From contig NC_035790.1 of NCBI RefSeq assembly GCF_001653235.2, positions 4,588,001 to 4,652,000 of the forward strand: 64,000 bases of DNA. Direction: 5' to 3'. This stretch comes from Pochonia chlamydosporia 170. Its lineage: Eukaryota; Ascomycota; Sordariomycetes; Hypocreales; Clavicipitaceae. The position numbers and the translations under genes were made by a program. Positions 22,401 to 32,700 of this stretch are shown here, piece by piece. The first letter of the stretch is position 1; every line of letters starts with the position of its first letter. The notes beneath the pieces were generated by a model that did no database searches, was not told the DNA's origin, and saw only the letters and a list, made by a program, of their open reading frames with translations.

Positions 22401-22982
22401 TTGAAATCGCAAGCCCGGGCACAACTCCGTTCACAGCTGCAAGACATACGACAGTCACCAGATAGTCTGGGGTTGGGTCCGATCGACGAGTCTTGGACGG
22501 TGTCAAGGCTAGAAGCATCCTTCCACAAGAGTCCCAGCACTGTCACCAGGATGGACATTGCGTACGCATTCGACCCCATTGCTGTAGCGCCCAAGTCGCA
22601 GCCATCTTCGCATCTCGATCCCTCCGTCTTTGACCGCACGATGAGGTTGATTGTTCTGGATGTGGCTCCGTGGATCCGTGGCATCGTGGCCTTTGAGCAT
22701 CAACTCATGCAGGAAAGGCTAAAGCTCAGCAGTATTTTGAGCGAAGGCGGGACACGAAAGCGTATGCGTAACACGAGAAGTGCGTACTCGGCTCTGGAAG
22801 GTGGCGAACGTGGAAGCACCCGACGAGAACAATACTTTGGAGACTGTCTTACCACGCAGCTGGTAATGAGAACTGGTGGTGATTCTTGGCAAAATTCCCT
22901 GGCCAGTGTACGAAGCAGTATTCATGGCACAGAAACGCCTACAAATGAACGGGCCACACCAATGGAAGAGACGGATCTATAA
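19431..22982 (+). CDS. ELG1: ELG1/ATAD5-type PCNA-unloading clamp loader subunit
   Basis: Single open frame of 1183 residues; the ATG at 19431 is used, with 19455 an alternative. Residues 1-480 are disordered and basic, with two HPFF motifs (23-26 and 254-257). The AAA+ module has Walker A GPHGCGKT at 598-605 and Walker B LILIEEAD at 711-718; FEINSGTRRSGKDI after Walker A is typical of Elg1/ATAD5 rather than Rfc1 or Ctf18. A canonical PIP box QGMMTAFF lies at 672-679 in the insert between the Walker motifs. The C-terminal region is helical. Known role: replaces Rfc1 in an RFC-like complex with Rfc2-5 and removes PCNA from chromatin behind replication forks in the nucleus. No intron is needed. 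It is convergent with the gene at 23222. Confidence 0.92.
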   Translation: MGPVLVSNMSQSGIGEPSSQKLHPFFAKGTSCDPSSAVPTSNFVNDSRFDEHNTPNSTLEAGHDAPPAKRHKSEHQESHYDPGIGSLKNSTATGTSEASPACPLPAVSDQPLPTSQQVNANSVPNQQGLQSGPHNVANAVGPDTAQAASLPSCIQHSEQHEQREGKKVLKLNSKTGTLGSPPKPKQKPKKNSRIVCIKYGHNEKSRSEIGLKIAQILDGSLQLPRTPTKPRSNKRSTRNSDNPAKPSSSMKVTHPFFSGKPKARSSTPAQPTESVTKSPSKRNSVFMSTPVSPRKPRNPFSPANTTRMPQFGIKSGGTKVPGAKYPMWPTKGMSHIRGNDVYPITAEENGVETGGSKKSKGQVTLISPGESVLVVVADRIDIERVRCNLPQDADSFNPAPAELRIPQKRCESGPKLQHRIRSQLTTTSHLALAGVEDLSVDELAGPAPKLAHPAISRHYLSLGTQLSAYDRSTCESLSWTHKYAPASAAQVLQKHNEAHHIKQWLEAMKVQSVETGSSDSTGDKGRHKADALPKKKRKKNKVDDFIVDTDEEGSELEEITGSDGEGIAPTEGLKSVVRFGGLRSKEPGRLKNSIIISGPHGCGKTAAVYAIAKELDFEVFEINSGTRRSGKDILERVGDMTRNHLVQQHRAQQPPTDREADDESKESKSGKQGMMTAFFKTKAAPEKKEKPKPSSAAPAPKPSPKGQKQSLILIEEADVLYEEDKQFWATLMGMMNQSRRPFVITCNDESLIPLQSLNLHGIFRFSPAPMPVAVDLCLVIAANEGHSLRRSAVESLYRARYHDLRATISDLNFWCQIGVGDRRGGFDWFYKRWPKGCDIDKRGDIVRVISEDTYQNGMGWIGRDVIVSECDRYDREVEALRQCWNFWRADVGDWCQSSELCKVTKATLEAPEAYGKKAAALEALDQFYQAMSDADICSGGVCATWMREPVDASLPDLPTKTRDDFIIGRSLLEADGYTQTANPSKTISMALKSQARAQLRSQLQDIRQSPDSLGLGPIDESWTVSRLEASFHKSPSTVTRMDIAYAFDPIAVAPKSQPSSHLDPSVFDRTMRLIVLDVAPWIRGIVAFEHQLMQERLKLSSILSEGGTRKRMRNTRSAYSALEGGERGSTRREQYFGDCLTTQLVMRTGGDSWQNSLASVRSSIHGTETPTNERATPMEETDL

Positions 22983-23221
22983 GATGGGCACTATAGCAGA
23001 GAGTTGCTTTGAGAAAGATGCATCTTGGATACCATAGTGTAGGGCGTATAAGGAATGAAATCAGCACAAGTAGAAATATTTCCAAGCTCAAAATCAAACA
23101 GCATAGACATTGTCATAACAGCATTTTGTATACTGGAACCGTTAACATGACGCGGGTATCAAGTGCTAAAACATAAGGCAAGCAGTCTTACAGCCGTTCA
23201 ATCGTAAGAATCACACCATCA

Positions 23222-24037
23222 TCATCTGTACCCACGGCCACCATGGCGCGGCACATCCCTCTCAACAACAACGACATGATCATCCCGAGCGAGATACTGT
23301 CCGTCACCAGCCCTCTGATAATACTGTCTCTCCGAAGCATACGACGGCTCCCTCCTCTCCCTCGTCCACTCCCGCTGATATCTCGGCCCCCTCTCCCACC
23401 TCGCATCAACCTCCTGGTACACTCTCCGTCTCCCATCCAAGCTTCGTCCCCGATCCCCCTCCCTCGCACTCCTACTCCTCGTCAAAGGCGCCTGCCCACG
23501 CACACCCACCCTCTCCTCATAATACCCTCCTCTATCACCACTGCGCGCTCTGTCCCGCCGAGAATTCCGTCTCTGTCTGTCGTCCCCATCGTCCCCGAGG
23601 ATCTTGTCCTTGACCTTTTCCACCTTGTTCTCCCAGTCTTCCTTGCCGCCGTACAGCATGCCCTTTGGCCAGAACTTGTGCGCCACAATGGCCGCGACAC
23701 CAATACCCAGAAGGAGGCCCGCCGAGTCTTTGATGAGTTTGCCGCGGTTGTGGTCTCGTTCCTGTTGGGAGGGGACGTGTCGTGACGGTGAGCGGCTGTG
23801 CTGTGAAGATGCTGGGCGTGAGGAGCTGCGTCTTGATCGTGGTCTTGATCGTGACGGGGAGCGGGATTGGGATGGTGTTCGGGAGGGAGAACGTGAGGCG
23901 TGAGAGGATCTGTGTGACATGTATGATCTTGCGCGGGTGGGGGATACTGATTGGGAGGGAGATCTGGAGCGTCGATGGGGAGTTGGTGGTGAGAATGATG
24001 ATGATGACGCTGATGGTGGTGACGGTTGTCGTTGCAT
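23222..24037 (-). CDS. SR/RS-rich hypothetical protein with a glycine-rich hydrophobic segment
   Basis: Single exon, 271 residues, from the ATG at 24037; upstream in-frame sequence is not protein-like. Residues 1-95 are dense in Ser-Arg and Ser-Pro dipeptides, as in splicing factors, but no RRM is present. Residues 106-120 (AGLLLGIGVAAIVAH) form a short hydrophobic helix with glycine spacing, flanked by basic residues and followed by KFWPKG. The C-terminal half is Arg/Asp/Tyr-rich. Together this suggests a membrane-anchored disordered protein rather than a splicing factor. Function unknown. The strong compositional bias makes other frames open too, so the frame choice rests on the hydrophobic helix and the ATG. 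Confidence 0.65.
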   Translation of the reverse strand: MQRQPSPPSASSSSFSPPTPHRRSRSPSQSVSPTRARSYMSHRSSHASRSPSRTPSQSRSPSRSRPRSRRSSSRPASSQHSRSPSRHVPSQQERDHNRGKLIKDSAGLLLGIGVAAIVAHKFWPKGMLYGGKEDWENKVEKVKDKILGDDGDDRQRRNSRRDRARSGDRGGYYEERVGVRGQAPLTRSRSAREGDRGRSLDGRRRVYQEVDARWERGPRYQREWTRERREPSYASERQYYQRAGDGQYLARDDHVVVVERDVPRHGGRGYR

Positions 24038-25847
24038 TGTTGATGTTGTAAGTCGAGTTGATGCTTGAAGAACGAGAGGCAGAGTCAAGCAGTGATCCAA
24101 GGATTCCTCACAGGTTTGTAGCAGCGCCCTCCCTGTGTTCAATTGCTGCTGTAGTTCGTTCGAATCGACGATGACGACGTCACACCTCCAGAGTGCAGAC
24201 TGCAGATCCCAACGAATCTTCAACTCAAGTGAATATCCGAGCAGTGAAACGCTGCAAAATGCACTGCGACCCAACTGCAAATAAAAACCACAACAATAAT
24301 GCACACAAGGCTGCAAAGAGCAGTTTGATTGGAAAGTTTAAAAATGCAAGTTCCGTCTGTCATGGAGTGACCGCAGTCTGGTCGGGCGGAGAGCCACAAG
24401 CGGATAAGTCGGAATGAAGACTCCCAGAGTGAAGCGATCATCTTGTCTGCCTGACAGCCTCACAGCGGCGCAGCCTCTACATGGAGGGAGCCGGTTTGGT
24501 TTCACGGGCAATAGTCTCACACAGAGTCAGTACAGTAACATTATCATTTAGTACAGCATCAATTGCACATGTTCAGTTGCTGACGTGAACCTGTTTTGAT
24601 GGCTTTGCTTTTGCGTGGCTGCATGTCTGGAGTTGTTGTAGGCAGCCATTTACGTTGTCTGCATGTGGGAGGGATTGGATGAGGCTCTTTGCACTGTTAC
24701 TGTCCTGTACTGTACTTACCGTATTGATATTGATTGTATTGTGTTACTGTGCATGGAGCTGACTTGTTCTGGTTGAATAGTCCGTGTGATTAAACTGTAC
24801 TACGTGTATTCAGCCTCAGCAGCCTCGTTGCCAATACCACGAGCAAAATGCGACACCCCAAAATAAACGAAGTGAACTCAAATGTATCGTCGGTCCTTGA
24901 ATGAATAAATGCTTGCGACTGGTAATCACCATTTGTTGCTGTACGAACTCGGTGGCAAAATCGGCGTCGGTCGCTTCCATCACGAACTCGGAACTAGGAA
25001 CAGGAACAGGAACCAGGAACATAGACGGCAGGGGTACAATCAAGAACAAGTACATACTTACTGTGAGCACCATGTCAGACACCCTTCAATCAGGGAAATC
25101 GAGGCAATCAAAGCCATCGTATTCATTCCCTGCACACGACCAGTACAGTCCAATTTTCACCTCAAAATCGGACCACAATATTTAGTGCCAAAGCACTTGC
25201 ATGAACTCATCCAGCCCCATTCTCTGCCAAGGCAAGAGGCAAACCCTCAGAGATGTCGTGGCTGGCACTGCGCTTGACAAGTTCGAGGACCGCGTGACTG
25301 ATGAGCCCAGGAAATACGTTGACAATAAATATCCCTCAGTGGGCCATAGACGGGGGAAAGATGTCTGGTTGTATCGTAGGTAAGTATTAATACCACAATG
25401 GTGTGAATGCAATATATACAATACAGGGTTTGTACAGTACCGGTACCGGTACAGTATCCCGGGAGAGAATAATGGAATAGTAGACTTGGCGGATAAAGTG
25501 CCTTGTTCGAGGTGTGCTTCCAACAAAAGCCACCACATTTCACACTTGACGTTACAAAACATGGAGAACTGCCAGCATTGCCGGTATGTACGTTACTGTA
25601 CCAGACAGTTACTGTATCGACATGTCCATCCATGGAGGTCAGGATCATGACCACGGCCCAACTTCCACAGTGGAATTCGCAGGCCCAAGGTTGAATGAAA
25701 CCCCATGCCTGCTTCGTGCATCGTGGTAGAGGCGGTCTCGCAGCCATGTTCCATACAACCAACCTGAAATTGCAGAACCAATAATGAACCTGTGACCTGC
25801 TGCACCAGGCAAAGTGGCAAAAAAAAAAAAAAAGAACACAGATTGCT
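24038..25847. other. 1.8-kb intergenic region
   Basis: No recognisable gene. Rich in TACTGTA-type low-complexity (about 24700-24800 and 25590-25620), with a 16-base palindrome at 25437-25452 and a 15-base A tract at 25819-25833 just beyond the methyltransferase stop codon. Confidence 0.5.
25437..25452. repeat. Perfect 16-base palindrome
   Basis: GTACCGGTACCGGTAC reads identically on both strands and is built from overlapping GGTACC/ACCGGT units. No gene context explains it. Confidence 0.7.
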
Positions 25848-26709
25848 CTAATCAACCAATCGAACCATGCCAACACCATCATACAAAGGCATGAGAAAGC
25901 TTTCAACTCTGACGCTCTCCATCGCAGCATCGTTAAACTGCCTCAGATACCCCAAATCGCCATCAGTTTCATATTCGCTCCTATTCTTAGCCTTTTGATC
26001 CTGCGCCGCATAGGGATTCGTATCACTATCATCTGCAACGAGTCCCCGACGAAGAACATTATCCGCAACAATCAAGCCACCCTGTCTGAGCAGACGGTTG
26101 CTCGCCCCAGGCTGGGATTTCTCCAGAATCGTCTGCAGGTAGGTGGGATATCCTGACTTTTGGGCATCGATGAAAATAATGTCATATGGCTCATCAGGAG
26201 TCAACGCCTTTAGACTAGAAACTCCCAGTTAGCCAGCCAAGCAAGCAAGCAAGCAATATGAACCGGAGGATAGAGATAACCCCCAGTTGAGTGATGTAGC
26301 TCTCAAAATGGCATACATACGTTTCAACCGCATCCCCCTCCACAATATCCACATTCTTCACGCCCAACCGAGCAAAGCCATCTCTCGACATATTCACATA
26401 TTCCCTCGACGCCTCAAGGCCAGTTACTTTGCCGTCCTTTCCAACGGCGTGTGCCCACACCAGCGCCGAGTATCCCACGTAGACCCCAATCTCGAGAACT
26501 CGCTTCGCACCAATTGTGTGTGCCAGAAACACAAGGTACTGGCCTTGGAAGTCGGATATCATGTACGCTGCACGCGGGTGGTTGCTTTCAACCCAAGCAT
26601 GGTAGTCTGTTATATGTTGGGGCAGACGAGTAGAGTGCCTTTCCGAATATGACGTTACCTTGTCGGCAACTATTTCGTTGGGGTATAGGGATGACACGCC
26701 CGTCTTCAT
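25848..26709 (-). CDS. SAM-dependent O-methyltransferase, CCoAOMT/catechol type
   Basis: Two exons: 26709-26321 and 26214-25848, 251 residues, intron GTATGT/TAG of 106 bases. The SAM-binding motif I is VLEIGVYVGYSA at 71-82; the acidic residue closing strand 2 lies in GLEAS (97-101). The metal-binding loop FIDAQK is at 144-149, where D146 should bind the divalent cation, and GGLIVADNVL near 170 supplies the second metal ligand. This is the class I, Mg2+-dependent CCoAOMT-like fold (YrrM/COMT relatives), which methylates a hydroxyl of catechol-like substrates. The substrate is unknown and no biosynthetic cluster surrounds it, so a general or detoxifying role is as likely as secondary metabolism. 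The intron contains an AAGC repeat run near 26239-26255. Confidence 0.9.
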
Positions 26710-29700
26710 GATGCCTTGTCCACTGGTAGTGAGTAGTTGCTGCCTTGAAGAGAATTTTCGAAAATATTGCAATGCTGATGGACTTGGAGCTTGATTAGGG
26801 TTTTATGCCGTAAATCGCTGGTGTCAGTCTGCGTATGTTTGACTCATCACAGCCGTTTTCTGCGCCCTTCCATATTTTGACAGTATCGACAGCCGATTCC
26901 GGGAGGTCGTAAGCACAACATCCGTTATGCTTTGTGTCACTTGAATGAATGCTAATAACGTAACTAAATATTAACCATGGAGGCATGCCAAATTTGTGTT
27001 ATTGTCCGGTGGTTGGTATTCATGCTGTTATTGGCCTCACTTTCGGTCCGCAACTCGACACTCCATAAGATGCTGGTATATCTTGTTCGGGGTGTACAGA
27101 CTGGATATGTCCCCGGGAATGAACGTATCTCAGCAGACACGGGCTCACAATTTCCCAAATGTGACGTCCATCTCTGAGCCAAAACTACCCATCCCAACAT
27201 GTCGAGCCCTATTAACGCATTGACGGAGACTCTCATCTTTTGCTCAAATTGTTCAATCACGGCTGCAGGGTAGCGCAGCGTGGGAGCGAACTCAAGACTT
27301 CGACTCACCTCCAGCAGATGGTAACTAATCTTAGACCTAGATCCAGCAACAAGAGACTATTCATTGTAACAGGGGCCTCCCAGGATATCGCCGTCCACTA
27401 CGATTCCAGTGAGGTGGTGGCGAGATACGACGTACTGTCTGAGTTCCTTATCTGTCGAATTAATTGCGTCTCCTCATGCAAGAAAAATTCATCACCAACG
27501 GGTGCTCGATCAACACAAAAGCAATTACTTCAACCCGGGGCTTCATCAGACAACGTCCGGAAGCAAATCTAACAGGCAATATCCTCCCAAGTGGAAAACG
27601 GCGGGACCACGCTCCAGTCGCATTTGTTTGGGAAGATATTACCTTGTTTCACTAATCACCACTCGAGGCGGGTATGAAGTGCTGCAGACGCACAACTCGC
27701 GGCTCGTCGTGTTATATTGTCACCGCTGAAATCAACTTGATAGATGCCAAACAATCTTGATCCTCATCAAGCAGGGGCCAAGGAGAAATTGTTGTGTCCT
27801 ATTAATATTGTATTCTGCCTTGGCTTACATATGGTCCGGGCTGGCACTGAAACCATCCCTGTGTTCTGACATGGTTTCTAACAGGTCAAAGACCAAAAGT
27901 GCAGAAGAAATTGTTGGAAGGGAGAACAGCAATTGGTCTTCAGAAACTGGCCGAGTCGCACCACAGATGATGCATCGCAACTTGCCACCCCTTTGTTCAA
28001 AACGGAATTCAGAAACCAGCATCCTGGGAAGTTGGACATATGATGCAGTGCAGCCAGCAGCATAAGGGCCGCAGCCCGGATCTGAAAGAGTGAATGAGAA
28101 CGGCACAGACAGACAACTTGGGTGCCGATCAAATGTCTCGAACTCGGCGGTTTGTGGGACAACCGTCCCAATACCAGCTCTCCAAGGGGAGCAGCCTCGT
28201 TGCAATGGTGGCCCTTGGTCACGGTCAAAGGCTTGCATTCCGGATCAGGTGAGGCAAAACAAAACAAGTAACAAACACTTCTCAGTCAGCTGCTAACCAA
28301 TGAATGTCCCCCAACTGATGCAACTTCAGGGTTACAAGCCCAAAATTTGGTGCTGCTAGAACAGCTGAACCAGGGGACTAAATTGCTAACACGACACATT
28401 AGCCCAACAGGTCAAACCTGCTGGCTTGATGCGTCAGAGCTAGACTCCGAATGGACCGCTATGGATCAAGTGGACTGGAGGCGTTCAATCGCGGGAAGCG
28501 AAATGTCTGTTAGCACCAGTTGATCCAAACACCGTCCCCCCCATGCTGAAGTGCATGAGTCTGGTTTGTTGGAGCAATGAACCTCCCACGCAACGTCAAC
28601 TCCTCCTAGTGACATGAGCAAAAAACCCAAAAGCAAGTACTCTTTTGTTGGTCGTGTTGGCCATGAAGATCAAGTTGGGAGGAGATTGACTTTGTCTGCT
28701 CTGTCTGCGTGCTGGAACGCAAGTGAAAGTTTCAGGGGGACCGCAATCTTGGATGCAAGTTTTGACTGGCTGTGAAATGAGGTCCAACAGTGGCCAGATT
28801 GGACAAGGAAAGGCATACATACCATGTTGCCTCAATAAATACAGTGACCCAATTCGTCCAAGTACACACAATACATGATTCAGAGGGGTACGACGCACAA
28901 AGCAAGGAGACCAAGAACCAAGGCTAGTCTCGAACCGCCACCATTTGCACATTTGTATCATTAAGTGCAAAGACACGGCCTGTCGTAATCCATGTCAAAT
29001 GCTGAAATGATGGACTTTCAACAGACCCTCGCTGTCGTCGTTGCCCCACAGCCTATTGTATATTGATGAGTGTGCTATGCTTAGTGCACAGTGTGTTTGC
29101 GTAGGAGGACCGGGCCATGATTGTAAGTATCATCACTTGCCTTGCATCCCTGGATTTCTCCTGTGGTTGTTGGGTGACGATTTTTTTTTCGAGGCTCGTC
29201 AGCAATCTCCCAGGCGCGTGGGCTCAGGTTTGTCTGTGACAGAGTGTGAAATGAAGGTTCGGTGATGATGGAAAGGGAGGGCAGGACATCCAAGCTCACA
29301 AATCCAGAAGTGCGAAGGATGATGGCAAGGATGCAGGAATGGTCCTATGTGTATCCTGAAAAGGGACGATCAGCACAGCCCACGACCCTGTCTATTCATG
29401 TTGGAACACACCAGCCGTGAGCAACAGTGGTTGCCCGCCAATGATGCCTCAAGTTCGAACTCGATTCCGCCGATGCTCCAACTTGATGTCGGCTTTGCCA
29501 CAAATGCTTCCCGTGCTGGGGCCCAACACGGGGCGTTTTGAAAAACTCAAGGTCTATGCCACGATGGTCATCTGTAACCTCGGACATATCAATCCGCACA
29601 AGTATTCCCATAGTGTGTTGGACTTGCAAATACTCCGTACCAGTGAGCACCCTCAGGTTTCTCATCAAAGTGGTGTGGCATGACTTCGTGCTATCATGCA

Positions 29701-32700
29701 CCCTCGAATTGCCGTGACCGTGCTTACATATGTCGTCGTAGTGAAGCATCCCTGTAGTTGGCATTCTTGGGCGGCCTTGATCCGTATTCAGCAAGGGGTT
29801 CACCAAATACCTGCTCAGACATCTCTCCGATTTCAGAAGGAGAAAGGAAGCGAAGACGAATCAGGGCTAGATATTGCATGTACCTCGTAGATTTTGCATC
29901 ACCAATGTTGATACGGGCGTGCACATCCGTCTTCCAAGACTTGCTTCCAGGTCAGCTGCCGACTGCAATATGCTTGGTTGGTATTATATCCAGTGACCTC
30001 TAGCTTTATTGCCATGGTGGTCAAGGATGAGACGCTTGCAGAGTTAAGGTATACTCAGAAGCAATAGGCAAGATATTCTGCCCTCAGCCACATCAGACGG
30101 TTGTTGTTGCACCGAGTCGAGGAGACCATTGATTCTGGGACGTGCCTATCACAATACCCATACTGCAAGATGGCCGCTTAAGTACCTAGGTATGGAGTTT
30201 GCGCTGCATCTTTACCCCACTCCATATGTCACTCGACTGTAGAACGACCGGTTGATGGTGTTGCTAAAGACGAGGCAATTGCCCGGCGCGGCACATGCCT
30301 CGTGCCCTCTTCTCTCAGAAAGGGTGACGATGGCCAGAGGCGGCAAGAGGCACGAAATTCCACACCCTGGCTGCAGGCTTGCTTGACACAAGATTGGGTC
30401 GCCGCCATTGAGCCGAATTGGTGGTAGTCCCACTGCCATCGATGAATGGTTTTTATAGAGATTTATAGTAGGGACTGGTACTGACAACCGGCTCTTTGAA
30501 GCGACACTATTAGCTGCAAGATCTGGAAAAACGATAGAAATAAGACATGATGCGCTGTCAAGGGACAACATTATCGAAAATAGCATATGACGACCACTTT
30601 GCTGACAACCTCAGGATAAGCCAGGGAAAACGATGACTTGTGCCTCAGTCAAACGGTGATGCAAGCCCTTGGTGGTGGTGGATGCTGCGTGGCGGGCAGG
30701 ATGTGACGAATTAATTGGCATGGGGCGACTGACAGTGTCTATGAATACGCCCCAGCCCTGCCACCGTCCCGTATTTCATGTGCAAGGTGTCCACTCATTG
30801 CATGCTCTGTGATATTATCCACAACTTCATCAGGTGCAGTAACCGCAGCCGGCTTGGAACGATTAGAGAACGAGCCACGGTGGGAGCGGCGATAAGTCGA
30901 TGCCCACCTGGAGAAACATGGGCACATTCTGGACCTTGTCTAAAGAAATGGTAACCGTCTTTGATTTGACCAACAGCCAGACCTGCATTCTTATGATTGC
31001 TGTTGCACTGCGTTGTATCATAAGTTGTTTGTACTTGGAACAGCTCTGGTATGGACAGAAATAGCAGAGCTGTTCTCTGACCACCGTTGAACCAAGGACA
31101 CCATGCCTGATTCGAGCAAGCTTCACTGTCCCAACCCGCAACAGTTGGCACCATGCTTGGCCATACTCCAGGACGTTGTTGAGCCATCAGATGTCCTGTG
31201 GGCTTGCCAGTGACAAATCGGCAAGTTACAGTATTGTGTCGAAAGGTACAGTCCCATTACGATGAACATTGCCTTCTCTTTCATACTCAATCCTTGTGCG
31301 CTCATAGTCTTCGTCGGTACCAAGGAAATTGCTTCTGTGTCTTATTAAGAGTGTCATTGTCCCATTGTGTATCCTACTAATTTTGTCCTGCGGCTTTCCA
31401 TCGACTTTGGATGCTCTTTTTGTTACCAGGTGAGGAGAGTGGGAGTTTGACCATTTCTGACCGGCCGAGCAACAAGGAGATCGTCTGTTTCGATCGTTGC
31501 CATTTAAAACGCGGCGCTTTACGGAGGGCGTGACTGACTGTTGAGTGATATGTATGCGAAGCAAATACGTTCTGGTTCGCGAAAGTTGCCTGGCCTCTTC
31601 AATTTCCCAGTATCCGCCCTCGATTGCGTCAATGGTCACTACTGACTGTCATTGTAGCTGTAAATGTCGGCCAGTCCCATTGCGACGGACTTGAGGCTTG
31701 CGAGAGTCAGGCGTTGTCAAACAAACGGGCCGTCTGAAAACAAACCGTGAATTTGCCTCCAAGGCATACAGCATGGGCATCAACTTCGTTCATTTGATGA
31801 TGGTAGGCTGAGTTGGCTGCAAATGGGTCTTCGACGCCACAAGCCGATTTGTGTAACCTGGTCAAGCGTACCCCGTAGAGGCACCAGAACGGCCAGCTTT
31901 CACAAGGACTAAAACCTGACGAAGCACCTATTCAAATTGCAGCAGCGGTCTTTGAGATCTAAGCGAGTGAGAAGCGTGGTGGAACCCAGGTCAGGCGCCA
32001 CTGTGCACCAAACAGTGTCGGAATGTCTGGACAGTTCAAGAGCCTGTTGCCTTCACCCTGGTGAGGATGCCCGGTATGGGTTGACTGGTTCGCTTCTGAC
32101 TCTTGATAAAAAAAGTAGCTACATGACAGGATCCCGCCATGGTAATGGAAGGGTCAAGACTTGGTCTGCATGAAGTGCAAGGACCGACGGATCAACTCGG
32201 AGAGAATGGTAACTCCGCAATGCGTGCACACCAAAGACAGAACAGTGGAAAAGAACAGACATGAAAGCAGATCAGAGGTCAAATCTGGCAACGTTTGGTG
32301 TTGCAGTGTGGCAATTCCCTGGATTTCATATGGCGGAGGCTAAACATTGGCGGTGTCTTAGGGTCGCAATCCCCATTCCTATCTGGGTGGTGCTGACGGA
32401 AGCAATAGATTCATGTGGAGGAGCCATGCCAACCAGCCATTTTTTCTTTTCCTTTGCTCAAGTTGAGGTCAAGGTGGTTCATGAGTTTGTCATGGAATAT
32501 CCCGTCATCAAACCCCGTAACAGCGAAATTGGTAGGAACCTCATGACCACGTAAGCTTCTGGCTCTGTTCTTGGTCCAAATATGCGTGTGCTTGAGGTTC
32601 AAACAGTAGAACGCAACTCAGTGAAAATGACTTCAGCAAGCTGGTAACATTGGGGTGCCCAGAGAGTCGAACATCAAGGCCCGCTCACCTGAGCTCCCTT

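Noticed and set aside
23243..23903. Long plus-strand ORFs over the SR-rich gene
   Set aside because: They are antisense translations of biased Arg/Ser codons; the minus frame has the ATG and the hydrophobic helix.
25848..26709. Secondary-metabolite cluster around the O-methyltransferase
   Set aside because: No polyketide synthase, NRPS, terpene cyclase, P450 or transporter is nearby.
27262..27330. tRNA-like text (GGGTAGCGCAG and a TTCGACT loop)
   Set aside because: The acceptor and T stems do not pair and no anticodon arm can be drawn.
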